Source of the DNA: Gallionella sp.
GTDB taxonomy: Bacteria > Pseudomonadota > Gammaproteobacteria > Burkholderiales > Gallionellaceae
Direction of reading: 5' to 3'
Assembly (NCBI GenBank): GCA_003153155.1
Contig: PLWV01000017.1
Location: forward strand, 223,932 to 287,931
Length of the DNA: 64,000 nucleotides
A program made the translations under genes and the position numbers. Under the pieces are notes generated by a model. That model worked only from the letters and a program-made list of their open reading frames with translations. It was not told the DNA's origin and ran no database searches. Positions 33,818 to 42,503 of the stretch are shown one piece after another; position 1 is the first letter of the stretch, and every line of letters starts with the position of its first letter.

Positions 33818-34837
33818 TCAGCTTTGTTCTTTTTTCTCATCGTGACCGCCAAACTGTTTTCGCATCGCGGACAGAAGCCGGTCGGCATAGTCGGCATCGC
33901 CGCGCGACGCAAAGCGTTCGAATAGTGCCGCACTGATTACCGGGGCCGGCACGCCCTCGTCGATGGCGGCCAGTGCCGTCCAGCGCCCCTCACCCGAATC
34001 CGACACACGCCCAGAGAACCCGGTGAGTTCTGCATCCTCAACCAGGGCCGCTGCCATCAAATCGAGGAGCCATGACGCCACCACACTGCCGCGTCGCCAG
34101 ACTTCCGCGATCTGTGGCAGATCCATCTCATACTGGTAATACTCCGGGTTGCGCATCGGCGTGGTCTCGGCATCGCTATCATGCGAGCGCTTACCGGCGT
34201 TGGCGTTGCGCAGGATGTTCATCCCTTCGGCATAAGCCGCCATGAGGCCATACTCGATGCCGTTGTGGACCATCTTGACGAAGTGGCCCGCGCCAGTCGG
34301 GCCGCAATGCAGATATCCGTGTTCTGCAGGACCAGGATTACCCTTCTTGCCCGGGGTGCGTGTCGCTGCCTCGACACCTGGCGCGATACTCCTGAAAATC
34401 GGGTCCAGGTGCTTGACGATCTGTTCCTCTCCGCCGATCATCAGACAGAAGCCGCGTTCCTGCCCGAACACCCCGCCGCTGGTGCCGCAATCGACGTAAT
34501 GTATGCCCCTGGTCTTGAGCGCCTGCGCTCTCAGGAGATCGTCGCGGTAATAGCTGTTGCCGCCGTCGATGATGATGTCACCGGCATCCATGCACGCAGC
34601 CAGTTCCTCAACTGTCTTGCCGGTCACGCCGGCGGGAACCATCACCCAGACCGTGCGCGGTTTGGCCAGCTTCGCGACCAGCTCGTCGATCGAGGCGGCA
34701 GCCTGAACGTCGCGGGACGCAATCCTCTTCACAGCGGCGGGGTTCACGTCGTAGACGACACACTGATGCCCATCCTTCGTCAAGCGCCGTACCAAACTGG
34801 CACCCATACGTCCTAATCCGATCATGCCTAGATGCAT
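33818..34837 (-). CDS. gnd: 6-phosphogluconate dehydrogenase, decarboxylating (short GndA type)
   Basis: 339 residues, shorter than the ~470-residue E. coli Gnd, as in the NAD-preferring GndA/YqeC-like group. Rossmann motif [31 protein letters not shown], the substrate site [17 protein letters not shown] and catalytic [21 protein letters not shown]. It converts 6-phosphogluconate to ribulose-5-phosphate and CO2. It overlaps pgl by 10 bp and is followed by zwf after 1 bp. Confidence 0.93.
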   Translation of the reverse strand: MHLGMIGLGRMGASLVRRLTKDGHQCVVYDVNPAAVKRIASRDVQAAASIDELVAKLAKPRTVWVMVPAGVTGKTVEELAACMDAGDIIIDGGNSYYRDDLLRAQALKTRGIHYVDCGTSGGVFGQERGFCLMIGGEEQIVKHLDPIFRSIAPGVEAATRTPGKKGNPGPAEHGYLHCGPTGAGHFVKMVHNGIEYGLMAAYAEGMNILRNANAGKRSHDSDAETTPMRNPEYYQYEMDLPQIAEVWRRGSVVASWLLDLMAAALVEDAELTGFSGRVSDSGEGRWTALAAIDEGVPAPVISAALFERFASRGDADYADRLLSAMRKQFGGHDEKKEQS

Positions 34838-35571
34838 TTTGAATCTCCTTGCTTAACTGGTTCAACCAACGGCACGAGCAGCGCAGACTCCACCAGCACA
34901 TCGACACCCGCCGCCGGCATGATCGCCCGCGCTGGAATGTCCTTACCGGCACGCCACTCGGCCACCGCCCTATGCTTGAACTCTCCACTGACCAGAAATA
35001 TCACTTGCCGCGCACGACTCAGCCGCGCCGCACTCAACGACACACGCTGCGGCGGTGGTTTGGGTGCGTCTAATACCGCCAGCGTGTCCGGCGAACCGGG
35101 CGCTGTGCCCCACTCATGACCGGGAAACAGACTTGCCGTGTGGCCGTCTTCGCCAAGTCCGAGCAGCACCAGATCGAAGTCGCCGACTGTCTGCAGTGTT
35201 TCGGCATACATTCGCGCCGCTTGAAACGCACCCAGCTCCCCCGGTATAGCATGCGACTGAAACGGGGGAATGGGCACGCGATCGAGCCAAACCTCGGCGG
35301 CCATGCGAGAGTTGCACGCTGAATCGGCTGGCGGCAGGCAGCGCTCGTCGCCGAAATAGATGTGCCACGCGGACCAATCGGTCTGTGCCGCACATAACCT
35401 GTGATAAATTCCTCGCGGCGTGTTTCCGCCGGCGAGCACGAGATGGAATTGGCCGCGTTCATGAATAGCCTTTGCCGCGCTCGCAAGGATATTCTCAATC
35501 GCCGCTTGTTGTAACGCCAGCTCATCGGCAACTGCATGCCAGCGGCACAGTTCTAATTCGGCGCGATTCAT
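34828..35571 (-). CDS. pgl: 6-phosphogluconolactonase
   Basis: 247 residues of the DevB/NagB-like family: [34 protein letters not shown]-like [13 protein letters not shown], and [20 protein letters not shown]. It hydrolyses 6-phosphogluconolactone between the Zwf and Gnd steps, whose genes follow. It begins 3 bp after cbpM, so the chaperone pair and the sugar genes form one transcription unit. Confidence 0.93.
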   Translation of the reverse strand: MNRAELELCRWHAVADELALQQAAIENILASAAKAIHERGQFHLVLAGGNTPRGIYHRLCAAQTDWSAWHIYFGDERCLPPADSACNSRMAAEVWLDRVPIPPFQSHAIPGELGAFQAARMYAETLQTVGDFDLVLLGLGEDGHTASLFPGHEWGTAPGSPDTLAVLDAPKPPPQRVSLSAARLSRARQVIFLVSGEFKHRAVAEWRAGKDIPARAIMPAAGVDVLVESALLVPLVEPVKQGDSKCI

Positions 35572-35574
35572 CGG

Positions 35575-35898
35575 TCAGTACTCGCCACCCATCGCCCGCA
35601 AGCGCGCCCGCAACGATTCGATCTCGTCCAGCAATTCCAGCGCCAGTGCCGCCCCGGCGAGATCAATGTCAAGATCCCGCTGCAGGCGCAAGGCCATTCG
35701 GGCGCGGTGCAGGCTGGCGCCGCCGAAACGCCAGCGAGACGGTTCACGGCCTAGTGGCTCCAGCACGCCGGCATCCACCAACTCGACGATCCGTTCAGCA
35801 TGGACGGCGCAGGCGCCGCATAGATCGGCCAGCGTCAGCTGGGTTTGCTCTTCCAGTATGCATATTGCAAATTGTGGCACGCCATTTTCAGTATTCAT
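35575..35898 (-). CDS. cbpM: CbpM-like chaperone modulator
   Basis: 107 residues; MerR-like helix-turn-helix at the N-terminus (TLADLCGACAVHAERIVELVDAGVLEP) and a C-terminal helix with Leu heptads (LALELLDEIESLRARL). CbpM binds the J-domain of CbpA and inhibits it. It follows cbpA by 3 bp, as in E. coli. Confidence 0.85.
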   Translation of the reverse strand: MNTENGVPQFAICILEEQTQLTLADLCGACAVHAERIVELVDAGVLEPLGREPSRWRFGGASLHRARMALRLQRDLDIDLAGAALALELLDEIESLRARLRAMGGEY

Positions 35899-35901
35899 CT
35901 C

Positions 35902-36846
35902 TCACACTCCCATTTTGGCGCGTGGATTAAAATTCAATTCCTGCGCCATTTTCCGGTAGACATCCCTGGCTGCTTCGGTATCGGCTGGTGGCAGCGCGAT
36001 CGCCAAAATCACATAGCAATCTCCGGGCGGGTCGCCCGGTATGCCCCGTCCCTTCAGCCGCAGCTTGCGTCCGGACCCCGAACCCTCGGGTATTTTGAGT
36101 TCCACGATGCCGCCGAGCGTCGGCACCTTCACTGTTGCGCCCAGTGCCGCCTCCCAAGGTGCCACCGGCAAATCGAGATAGAGATCGCGGCCATCAACAC
36201 GGTAAAGCGGGTGTGCTCGAAATTCAACTTGGAGATACAGATCTCCCGCTTGGCCTTCTCCCATACCGGCACTGCCCTGTCCGCTGAGGCGAATGTGCTG
36301 ACCTTCGCGGATGCCCTTCGGGATGGTTACGTTGAGAACGCGTTCCCTGGTGATGACATGGCCTTGCGCGTCCACTCCGGGAACCCGCAGAGTGATGGTA
36401 TGGGTTGCGCTCTGGTAAGTGTCTTCCAAGTCAATGAGCACCTTGGCGTGGTGGTCCTCACCTTTTGCATGAGGCTGCGCGCGTCCGGCTCCGCCCGCGC
36501 GGAAATCCCTCCCGAAAAGAGATGCGAAGAAATCGCTGTAGTCCGCCGCATCGCCGCCGCTGAATCCGCCGCCACTGAATTCGAAACCCGTGTTCCAGTC
36601 CGGCGGTGGGCGAAACTCCTGCCCGCCTTTCCAATTGGTTCCGAGTTGATCGTAAGCCGCGCGTTTCTCCGCATCCTTAAGTACCTCATAGGCCTCGCCC
36701 AGCTCTTTGAAACGGGCTTCGGCGTCGGCTTCCTTGCTGATGTCCGGATGATACTTGCGAGCCAGCTTGCGGTAGGAACGCTTGATTTCATCCTGAGTCG
36801 CGTCACGCGCGACCCCCATGATCTTGTAATAGTCCTTGAATTCCAT
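35902..36846 (-). CDS. cbpA: Curved-DNA-binding J-domain protein CbpA
   Basis: 314 residues. J-domain at residues 1-70 with the HPD triad in KLARKYHPDIS, a Gly/Phe-rich linker (FSGGGFSGGDAADYSDFF), no zinc-finger cysteines, then the two substrate-binding beta domains (RVPGVDAQGHVI, IPKGIREGQHIRLSGQG, and KVPTLGGIVELKIPEGS). This is the class B DnaJ type of CbpA, a DnaK co-chaperone and nucleoid protein. First gene of the operon leading into the pentose-phosphate genes. Confidence 0.92.
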   Translation of the reverse strand: MEFKDYYKIMGVARDATQDEIKRSYRKLARKYHPDISKEADAEARFKELGEAYEVLKDAEKRAAYDQLGTNWKGGQEFRPPPDWNTGFEFSGGGFSGGDAADYSDFFASLFGRDFRAGGAGRAQPHAKGEDHHAKVLIDLEDTYQSATHTITLRVPGVDAQGHVITRERVLNVTIPKGIREGQHIRLSGQGSAGMGEGQAGDLYLQVEFRAHPLYRVDGRDLYLDLPVAPWEAALGATVKVPTLGGIVELKIPEGSGSGRKLRLKGRGIPGDPPGDCYVILAIALPPADTEAARDVYRKMAQELNFNPRAKMGV

Positions 36847-36929
36847 CTAGCCAAGTCCCCTGCAAAGATTCTAAGATTTTCTCGCTTGTAATCCAGACCG
36901 AGAATCGAAAATGGATCGATAATGTTCAA

Positions 36930-37703
36930 TCAACGCGCTACAGCCTGCCGGTAAAAGAGTGCCAGCTGCATATAGACACTGGGACAGCAGTTTTTCAAAA
37001 TATCCGGCGCAGTAAAAAAATACTCGCTCAATACCGCGAAAAACTCCGCCGGGCTGGTGGCAGCATAAGGATTGATAAAGGCTGATTCTCCTGCTGCAAC
37101 TTGCAGGCACAGTATATCGTAGGCCTCATTCAAGACCTCGGCCCATCTTTTTCGGCTCATACCACGACGCAATGGCGGCATGCCATTGGTTACCCCGTTG
37201 AGGCCGTCCAACTTGTGTGCGAACTCGTGCAACACAACATTGTGGCCGGCCTGGGAATGATAGGTGTCACGCTCCACGTCATCCCAGGACAAAATCACCG
37301 GCCCGCGCAACCATGACTCGCCGGTTAAAACACTTGCTTCGTTATGTACCAGGCCAATCGCATCCATCTGCTCATGATTAACCCGGAACGCGCCGGGATA
37401 GAGGATGACTTCGACCCAATTATCAAAGTAATCAATATCCAGATTCAAAATCAATAAACAGGCTTGAGCAGCCACCGCCACGCGCATCGACAAGGTCACA
37501 TCCAGGCCCTGCACCCCGTTAATCGACTTGCTATGCAAGAACCAGGTCGTCAGTTCGCGCAGATGCGCCATTTGCACTGCGTCCAGCCCCCGCAACACCA
37601 CTATCTGTCGCGTCACACTGTGCCAAATAAGATGGGGTATCGGATTGCGTCGCAGTATTCGACGCATATGCCAGCGTCGTAGCGTATTGCCCAATGAATT
37701 CAA
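36930..37703 (-). CDS. mtfA: MtfA-family zinc-dependent peptidase
   Basis: 257 residues with zinc site VVLHEFAHKLDGLNG (HEXXH) and the downstream glutamate region SPAEFFAVLSEYFF. This is the M90/DUF980 family. E. coli MtfA is a cytosolic aminopeptidase that interacts with the glucose repressor Mlc. It lies 83 bp upstream of cbpA in the same direction. Confidence 0.9.
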   Translation of the reverse strand: MNSLGNTLRRWHMRRILRRNPIPHLIWHSVTRQIVVLRGLDAVQMAHLRELTTWFLHSKSINGVQGLDVTLSMRVAVAAQACLLILNLDIDYFDNWVEVILYPGAFRVNHEQMDAIGLVHNEASVLTGESWLRGPVILSWDDVERDTYHSQAGHNVVLHEFAHKLDGLNGVTNGMPPLRRGMSRKRWAEVLNEAYDILCLQVAAGESAFINPYAATSPAEFFAVLSEYFFTAPDILKNCCPSVYMQLALFYRQAVAR

Positions 37704-37744
37704 TTTTATTTATCTATAACCACTACATAACCACGAACCGGCAT

Positions 37745-37939
37745 TTAACCTGCCAATTGCGCTGCAATATCGTCCAAGGCTGTATGCATCTCCGCCAGAA
37801 TGAGCTTATCTGCAGCATGCTGGTCAATCTCCGGAATATCCCAATCGAAGATTGTGCGATATTTTTCAACCAGGCTACGCATATCCGTAACGATTTCACT
37901 GCGGTGCGCATCCAATTCCAGTTGTTCCATATTTTTCAT
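37745..37939 (-). CDS. Small acidic protein of unknown function
   Basis: 64 residues (MKNMEQLELDAHRSEIVTDM, later FDWDIPEIDQHAADKLILAE), predicted mainly helical and without a signal. The ribosome site AAGAAGAAA survives upstream. The IS element at 37953 is inserted 13 bp before the start codon, separating the gene from the DUF1840 gene with which it may once have been cotranscribed. No family is recognised. Confidence 0.6.
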   Translation of the reverse strand: MKNMEQLELDAHRSEIVTDMRSLVEKYRTIFDWDIPEIDQHAADKLILAEMHTALDDIAAQLAG

Positions 37940-37952
37940 GATGTTTCTTCTT

Positions 37953-38787
37953 GGTAATTAGGGCGTTTCGTAACCAGTGTATCCTTGGAGATACTTATGG
38001 TTACTGGGGTTCAAACAGTATTTAGTTGTGCGACCAACTTTTTGAACGGTCGCAAGTGTGTTTTTTGCGGTTCTTTCAAGACCGTGAAGACCGCACGAAG
38101 CTATGTTAAATGCATGCTGTGTGGCAAGCAAAAAAGCCTGACCAAGCTGCGTCGCGAGATTGCCATCTTGCAGGGGTTTTACCAACAGCAACCCGCCTAT
38201 CGACTGGCCAGCGATCTGGGCGTGGATGCCAAGACGGTAACCCGGGTTTATCAGCGGTTGCGCATCGCGCTGTTTCATACCGCCGAACTCGAAGGTGCCA
38301 AGCTGTCTGGCGAGATCGAGTTGGATGAGTCCTACTTCGGCGGAGTCCGCAAGGGTCAACGTGGGCGTGGCGCAAGAGGTAAAAGCATCGTATTCGGCCT
38401 GCTGGAGCGGGATGGGAGGGTATACACCAAGGTGGTGGAGTCGGTTTCGGCACAGACGCTCATGGCTCATATCCAGGCGCATACCCGCAAGGGATCGGTC
38501 TACTACACCGATGCGTTTCGTGGATATCAGTCGCTGCAACGATATGGAAAACATATGGTGGTTAATCATTCCAAAGGCTTTGTGAGTAAAAAGACCAAAA
38601 ACCATATCAACGGCATCGAAGGGTTTTGGAGTTATGCTAAACATATTCTGTACAACTATCGCGGCGTATCGAGGTATCACTTTCCCATGTATCTGAAAGA
38701 AATCGAATACCGTTACAATCATCGGCAGGAAAATATTTTCAAGCTCTTCCTGAAGATCTATTTTGGTTACGTTTCGCCCTAATTACC
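37953..38787 (+). mobile_element. IS1595-family (ISXO2-like) insertion sequence, complete
   Basis: 835 bp. Terminal inverted repeats GGTAATTAGGGCG-TTT-CGTAACCA (left) and GGTAATTAGGGCG-AAA-CGTAACCA (right, reverse complement) match at all but three bases over 24. Both ends are flanked by the 8-bp direct repeat TTCTTCTT (37945-37952 and 38788-38795), the target-site length expected of IS1595 elements. The intact TSD and ORF indicate recent insertion. Confidence 0.92.
37997..38782 (+). CDS. IS1595-family transposase (ISXO2-like DDE)
   Basis: Start at MVTGVQTVFSC, with GGAG 6 bp upstream. 261 residues. An N-terminal zinc ribbon (KCVFCGSF and KCMLCGKQ) and HTH (QPAYRLASDLGVDAKTVTRVY) precede the DDE_Tnp_IS1595 domain: the first Asp in ELDESYFGGV, the second in YYTDAFRGY, and NHINGIEGFWSYAKHIL with the final acidic residue. 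All catalytic residues are present, so it is probably active. Confidence 0.92.
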   Translation: MVTGVQTVFSCATNFLNGRKCVFCGSFKTVKTARSYVKCMLCGKQKSLTKLRREIAILQGFYQQQPAYRLASDLGVDAKTVTRVYQRLRIALFHTAELEGAKLSGEIELDESYFGGVRKGQRGRGARGKSIVFGLLERDGRVYTKVVESVSAQTLMAHIQAHTRKGSVYYTDAFRGYQSLQRYGKHMVVNHSKGFVSKKTKNHINGIEGFWSYAKHILYNYRGVSRYHFPMYLKEIEYRYNHRQENIFKLFLKIYFGYVSP

Positions 38788-38813
38788 TTCTTCTTTAACA
38801 ATAAAATGACAAT

Positions 38814-39110
38814 TTATTTCCACATTACGTTATGTTCTGCCTTTGCTGCGGCAGCAAGAAGATTAATGAGAGGCAGCGCCCGATGAGCCATGCTCACCAC
38901 CGGCTCATCCGCATCCTTATCCGCAACTGGCGGCGAGGCTTTTTCTGCATCGATAGCGGCTGTCAACCGGCGCAGCGCCGCAGGAACATCTGCCGCCAGA
39001 ATAGCGCCGGGCACGGTTGCGCTGTGCCCCATCATTTTCAGCATGGTAAGCGCGACATCCCCAAACATGGTGATGTCGGCATAGGCATCGGTTGTAAATG
39101 TCACCAGCAT
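38814..39110 (-). CDS. DUF1840-family protein
   Basis: 98 residues: MLVTFTTDAYADITMFGDVA, then GHSATVPGAILAADVPAALRR and a C-terminal SMAHRALPLINLLAAAAK. The pattern is that of DUF1840, a small cytoplasmic family common in betaproteobacteria and of unknown function. The start has gaggacc upstream. Its stop lies 26 bp from the IS insertion. Confidence 0.8.
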   Translation of the reverse strand: MLVTFTTDAYADITMFGDVALTMLKMMGHSATVPGAILAADVPAALRRLTAAIDAEKASPPVADKDADEPVVSMAHRALPLINLLAAAAKAEHNVMWK

Positions 39111-39217
39111 ACGGTCCTCCTCGAATGAATAATTAGTATCTGTTTGCGCAATTGCGCAGCGGCGGCCTGACGAGAAAATGGCCGCGCACAGCGGCCATTT
39201 ATTATTACATTAACGCT

Positions 39218-39403
39218 TCAAGAATGCTTGTTTGCATCCTTGACGACTTTCTTTGCATCACCATAGGCTTTTTCGGCTTTTCCGGATATTTGTTTGCCAA
39301 GACCTTTGACTTGTTGCTTTTTGTTGCCGACCAGTTTTCCAGCCTTTTCCTGCACTTTACCAGCGATGTCTTTTAAAGCTCCTTTGACTTGATTTTTGTT
39401 CAT
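39218..39403 (-). CDS. CsbD-like stress protein
   Basis: The ATG at 39403 (MNKNQVKGALKDIAGKVQEK) has AGGAA 7 bp upstream; the ATG at 39409 is too close to it. 61 residues, lysine-rich amphipathic helices with VKGLGKQISGKAEKAYGDAKK, typical of CsbD, a general-stress family of unknown mechanism. The 275 bp beyond it to the next gene hold no evident feature. Confidence 0.85.
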   Translation of the reverse strand: MNKNQVKGALKDIAGKVQEKAGKLVGNKKQQVKGLGKQISGKAEKAYGDAKKVVKDANKHS

Positions 39404-39683
39404 GATCATATTCCTTCATTTAAGTTGACAGGCTCTCCCTGTGGAAGTTTTAGATTGAACGTAATGTTGCCGCCGGTCTGTGCGGTAACGAACCTAGCCG
39501 GCCAGAATAACCAGCGCTACGTTGAGGGTGTCCGGAATTTTGTGTATTTCGTGTATGGCCGGTTGTGGCACTTAGCCGACATTAAAGAAATCCTAAAGGC
39601 TCAGCATTGTTTTATTCTACTTGTTTATATAAACGCCGCCGCAAAAACACCAAAGCGCGCATTAATCATCCGGGAAACGACAA

Positions 39684-40319
39684 TTATGGAACCGCCCCCA
39701 GCAGCGCGATCACTTCCTCATCGCTCACCTGCTGAAAAGACTGGTAGAACTGCCCCACCGCATAAAACATTTCCGGCGCGCTCAGACATACCACTTCATC
39801 GGCGTAGGATTTCACCTTTTCCAGCGTATCCGGTGGTGCCACCGGCACGGCGCAGATCAGTTTTTTCGGGGACTTGGCGCGCAGCGCGTGCAGCGCGGCG
39901 ATCATGGTGGAGCCGGTGGCCAGGCCATCGTCCACCACGATGACGATGCGCCCCGCCGGGTCGAGCGGCGGGCGTATCGGGGTATAGCTGGCACGCCGCT
40001 CGCGCATCACCTTGAGTTGCGCTTCCTTCTCGGCTTCGATGTATTGCGAACTGCCCCCCACCCGCCCGGCATAGTCGCCGAGATAGGTCCAGCCGGTTTC
40101 GTCCACCGAACCGATGGCGAATTCCGGGTTGCCCGGCGCGCGCAGTTTGCGCACCAGCACCACATCCACTTCGCCGCCCAGCGCATCAGCGATGATTTTG
40201 GCCATCGGCACCGCACCGCGCGGAATCGCCAGCACCAGCGGGTGCTGCCCGCGATATTGCGCAAGCGCATCCGCCAGCCGGCGCGCTGCATCTTCACGAT
40301 CACTAAACATCATGTTCAT
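39684..40319 (-). CDS. Phosphoribosyltransferase-family protein
   Basis: 211 residues. PRPP-binding motif VIVVDDGLATGSTM, PPi loop VRKLRAPGNPEFAIG and VLAIPRGAVPMAKIIA. This is the group often linked or fused to dienelactone-hydrolase-like proteins (one is at 27570 here). Natural substrate unknown; not a recognised purine or pyrimidine salvage enzyme. Upstream lies the rlmB remnant. Confidence 0.85.
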   Translation of the reverse strand: MNMMFSDREDAARRLADALAQYRGQHPLVLAIPRGAVPMAKIIADALGGEVDVVLVRKLRAPGNPEFAIGSVDETGWTYLGDYAGRVGGSSQYIEAEKEAQLKVMRERRASYTPIRPPLDPAGRIVIVVDDGLATGSTMIAALHALRAKSPKKLICAVPVAPPDTLEKVKSYADEVVCLSAPEMFYAVGQFYQSFQQVSDEEVIALLGAVP

Positions 40320-40433
40320 CCCTCCTCAAGCCAGATATTCTTTTATACCCAATTTATCTTTCCACTTGCAGGAGCACAGCGGGAAATTATCGTTTCTACC
40401 CTCTCCCTAGCCCCCTGCAAGGGGGAGGGGACA

Positions 40434-40541
40434 TCATGTAGGTTGCTTCCGCTGCCGCCGCGCTTCAAACAGGCAGATGCCCGCACTCACAGAAACGTTC
40501 AAACTTTCCACGCTGCTCAGCATCGGGATGCGCACCAGTTC
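40434..40541 (-). pseudogene. 3' remnant of rlmB
   Basis: The minus strand encodes [20 protein letters not shown] and [14 protein letters not shown]-stop. The intact RlmB at 41763-42503 has [20 protein letters not shown] and [13 protein letters not shown]. The DNA is also closely similar across ~100 bp, then similarity ends sharply at 40541. It lies on the other side of ompA from the intact gene, about 1.2 kb away. Confidence 0.88.
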
Positions 40542-40593
40542 AAAGTTCTGATGGCATTCAAAACATCGCGATCTAATATATTTTTAGCAATAA

Positions 40594-40621
40594 AAAAGCG
40601 GGCTGATAATAGCCCGCTTTT
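40594..40621 (-). terminator. Rho-independent terminator after ompA-like gene
   Basis: AAAAGCGGGCT-gataat-AGCCCGCTTTT: an 11-bp perfect stem with a T-tract on the minus strand (TTTTTTA). It lies 19 bp after the porin gene stop. Confidence 0.85.
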
Positions 40622-40639
40622 AAATAAAGAAAAACTAAA

Positions 40640-41638
40640 TTAGTTCGCTACACGTTCTACAGTGTTAATTTCTACACGGCGGTTTTGTGCACGACCTGCT
40701 ACAGTCTTATTATCGCCAATTGGCTTAGCAGAACCCTTACCTGCGGTAATAATATGTTTCGCGTCAACACCCTTTTTAACCAAATATGCCTTCACTGCTT
40801 CAGCACGTTTAGTTGACAACAGTTGGTTTGCTTTTTCTTTACCACGGTTGTCGGTATAGCCTTCAATCGTCAAATTTGCATCTTTATTCTTGGCTGCAAA
40901 ATCAACAATCATATCCAATTGCTTAGATGCAGACGGCCTCAACTTCGCAGAAGCATTAGCAAAGCTCGCACCTTCAATAGTGATAGGCTTGTCAGTAAAG
41001 ATTGTCTTCGGGGCAGGGACAAAAGCTGGTGTGGCAACAACCACTGGTGCAGGGACAGGAACCGGCTTAGCAACTTCCGGGGCGGGAGCAACGACTGGCT
41101 CTGGTTTTCTCATCACAACTGGTGCAACAACCGCTGGCGCAACGTAAGGTGCATCGAAGTAGTAGTTCACACCGACTGAAATGTTGTTATTCTTGTATTT
41201 TTGAGAATTAACAGTCTTGTTGTCAGAAGTCCACTCACCCGCAACACTCCATTGGGGGGCAAACTTATATTCAATTCCCAAGCCATCGTGCACACGGTTT
41301 CCAGGCCATGAACCAGTCACACCCAGTTTAGCGTAAGGCATGAATTTATTCATAGGGAAGCCCAGCTTCACATCGCCGCCATAATCTCTATAAGTTGCGG
41401 ATTTAGTATGCCAATCCACAAAACCGTCTACGCCTAACACCACCTTACCCATATCCCATCCCCAACCTGCTTCAACACCTGGATAGATTTTATTCGAAGT
41501 GGATTGAGTAGCCGGGCCACTTGTCTTGTTGTAGCCGATTTTGCCATCCAGATAGGCACCGCCGAATTCGATGGCTTGTGCGGCGGTCATGCTCAGCAGC
41601 GCGGCTGCCAAGGCAATTGCCATTGTGCTTTTTTTCAT
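40640..41638 (-). CDS. ompA: OmpA-family outer membrane protein
   Basis: 332 residues: signal peptide (ending TAAQA), an eight-stranded beta-barrel-like N-terminal part (GGAYLDGKIGYNK, GVEAGWGWDMGK, ISVGVNYYF), a Pro/Ala/Val-rich hinge (about 165-210), and a C-terminal peptidoglycan-binding OmpA domain with NLTIEGYTDNRGKEKANQLLS and KGSAKPIGDNKTVAGRAQNRRVEI. Strong ribosome site (aaagggag) and its own terminator suggest a highly expressed single gene. Confidence 0.9.
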   Translation of the reverse strand: MKKSTMAIALAAALLSMTAAQAIEFGGAYLDGKIGYNKTSGPATQSTSNKIYPGVEAGWGWDMGKVVLGVDGFVDWHTKSATYRDYGGDVKLGFPMNKFMPYAKLGVTGSWPGNRVHDGLGIEYKFAPQWSVAGEWTSDNKTVNSQKYKNNNISVGVNYYFDAPYVAPAVVAPVVMRKPEPVVAPAPEVAKPVPVPAPVVVATPAFVPAPKTIFTDKPITIEGASFANASAKLRPSASKQLDMIVDFAAKNKDANLTIEGYTDNRGKEKANQLLSTKRAEAVKAYLVKKGVDAKHIITAGKGSAKPIGDNKTVAGRAQNRRVEINTVERVAN

Positions 41639-41762
41639 TGTTACTCCCTTTCCTTTATAGAAACTAATTTAAGTGCCATCGCACCAACCTGATCCGACAT
41701 ATTGTAAGCGGATTATACACAGCAAACGTGATTGTAGTTCAGTTGTTGCAAAAATACAACGC

Positions 41763-42503
41763 TCAAAACCAAGCGCGCTGACGTCTCGCCTCAAACAAAC
41801 AGATACCGGCACTCACCGAAACATTCAAACTTTCCACGCTGCCCAGCATCGGAATGCGCACCAGTTCGTCGCAGGTCTCGCGCGTCAGGCGGCGCAGCCC
41901 TTCGCCTTCCGCGCCCAGCACCCAGGCCAAAGCGCTTTTGTGTTTGAAGCCGTTCAAATCCTGCTCGGCCTCGCCCGCCGCGCCGACCACCCAGATGTCG
42001 CGTTCTTTCAATTCGCGCAGGGTGCGCGCGAGGTTTGTTACCGTAATGTAGGGGACAGTTTCCGCCGCACCGCAGGCAACCTTTTCCACCGTTGCGGTGA
42101 TGCCCACCGCGCGGTCTTTCGGGGCGATCACCGCGTGCACGCCAAACGCATCGGCACTGCGCAAACATGCACCCAAATTATGCGGGTCTTGCACGCCGTC
42201 CAGCACCAGCAGTAACGGCGGTTCGCCGAGGGTATCCAGCACATCTTCCAGATGTTGCACTCGCTGCGCTGCGTCGACGCGCGCAGCCACTCCCTGATGA
42301 CGCGCATTGCCCGCCATGCCATCCAGGCGCGCCGCCTCTATCGGGATGATGCGCACGCCATTGGTTTCGGCGAGCTTGATCAGGTCGCGCATACGCGGAT
42401 CCTGGCGTTGCGCTTGCAGATAGATTTCCAGCACACCATCGGGATTCTGACGGATACGCGAGGTCACGGCATGAAAGCCGTAGATCAGGCGCAGATCAGC
42501 CAT
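41763..42503 (-). CDS. rlmB: 23S rRNA (guanosine-2'-O-)-methyltransferase RlmB
   Basis: 246 residues of the SPOUT/TrmH family: N-terminal substrate domain ([13 protein letters not shown]), then motif 1 [20 protein letters not shown], motif 2 [13 protein letters not shown] and motif 3 [20 protein letters not shown] forming the knot. Methylates G2251 of 23S rRNA in E. coli. It overlaps rnr by 8 bp, the conserved rnr-rlmB pairing. A truncated second copy is at 40434-40541. Confidence 0.95.
   Translation of the reverse strand: MADLRLIYGFHAVTSRIRQNPDGVLEIYLQAQRQDPRMRDLIKLAETNGVRIIPIEAARLDGMAGNARHQGVAARVDAAQRVQHLEDVLDTLGEPPLLLVLDGVQDPHNLGACLRSADAFGVHAVIAPKDRAVGITATVEKVACGAAETVPYITVTNLARTLRELKERDIWVVGAAGEAEQDLNGFKHKSALAWVLGAEGEGLRRLTRETCDELVRIPMLGSVESLNVSVSAGICLFEARRQRAWF

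Larger units (their letters stand above)
40320..40639. other. 320-bp region with a repeat, an rlmB remnant and a terminator
   Basis: No intact gene. It contains a GC-rich palindrome (ccctagccccctgcaagggg) at 40400-40431, the 3' remnant of rlmB at 40434-40541, and the ompA terminator at 40594-40621. The palindrome resembles that at 12285-12330. Confidence 0.7.

Noticed and set aside
34181-34816. Plus-strand ORF opposite gnd, and similar long ORFs opposite purA, hisZ, rnr and hflK
   Set aside because: Antisense frames kept open by codon bias; no family likeness, no ribosome sites.
39389-39943. Plus ORF of 184 residues at 39389
   Set aside because: Its second half is antisense to the phosphoribosyltransferase gene and the first half has no coding character.
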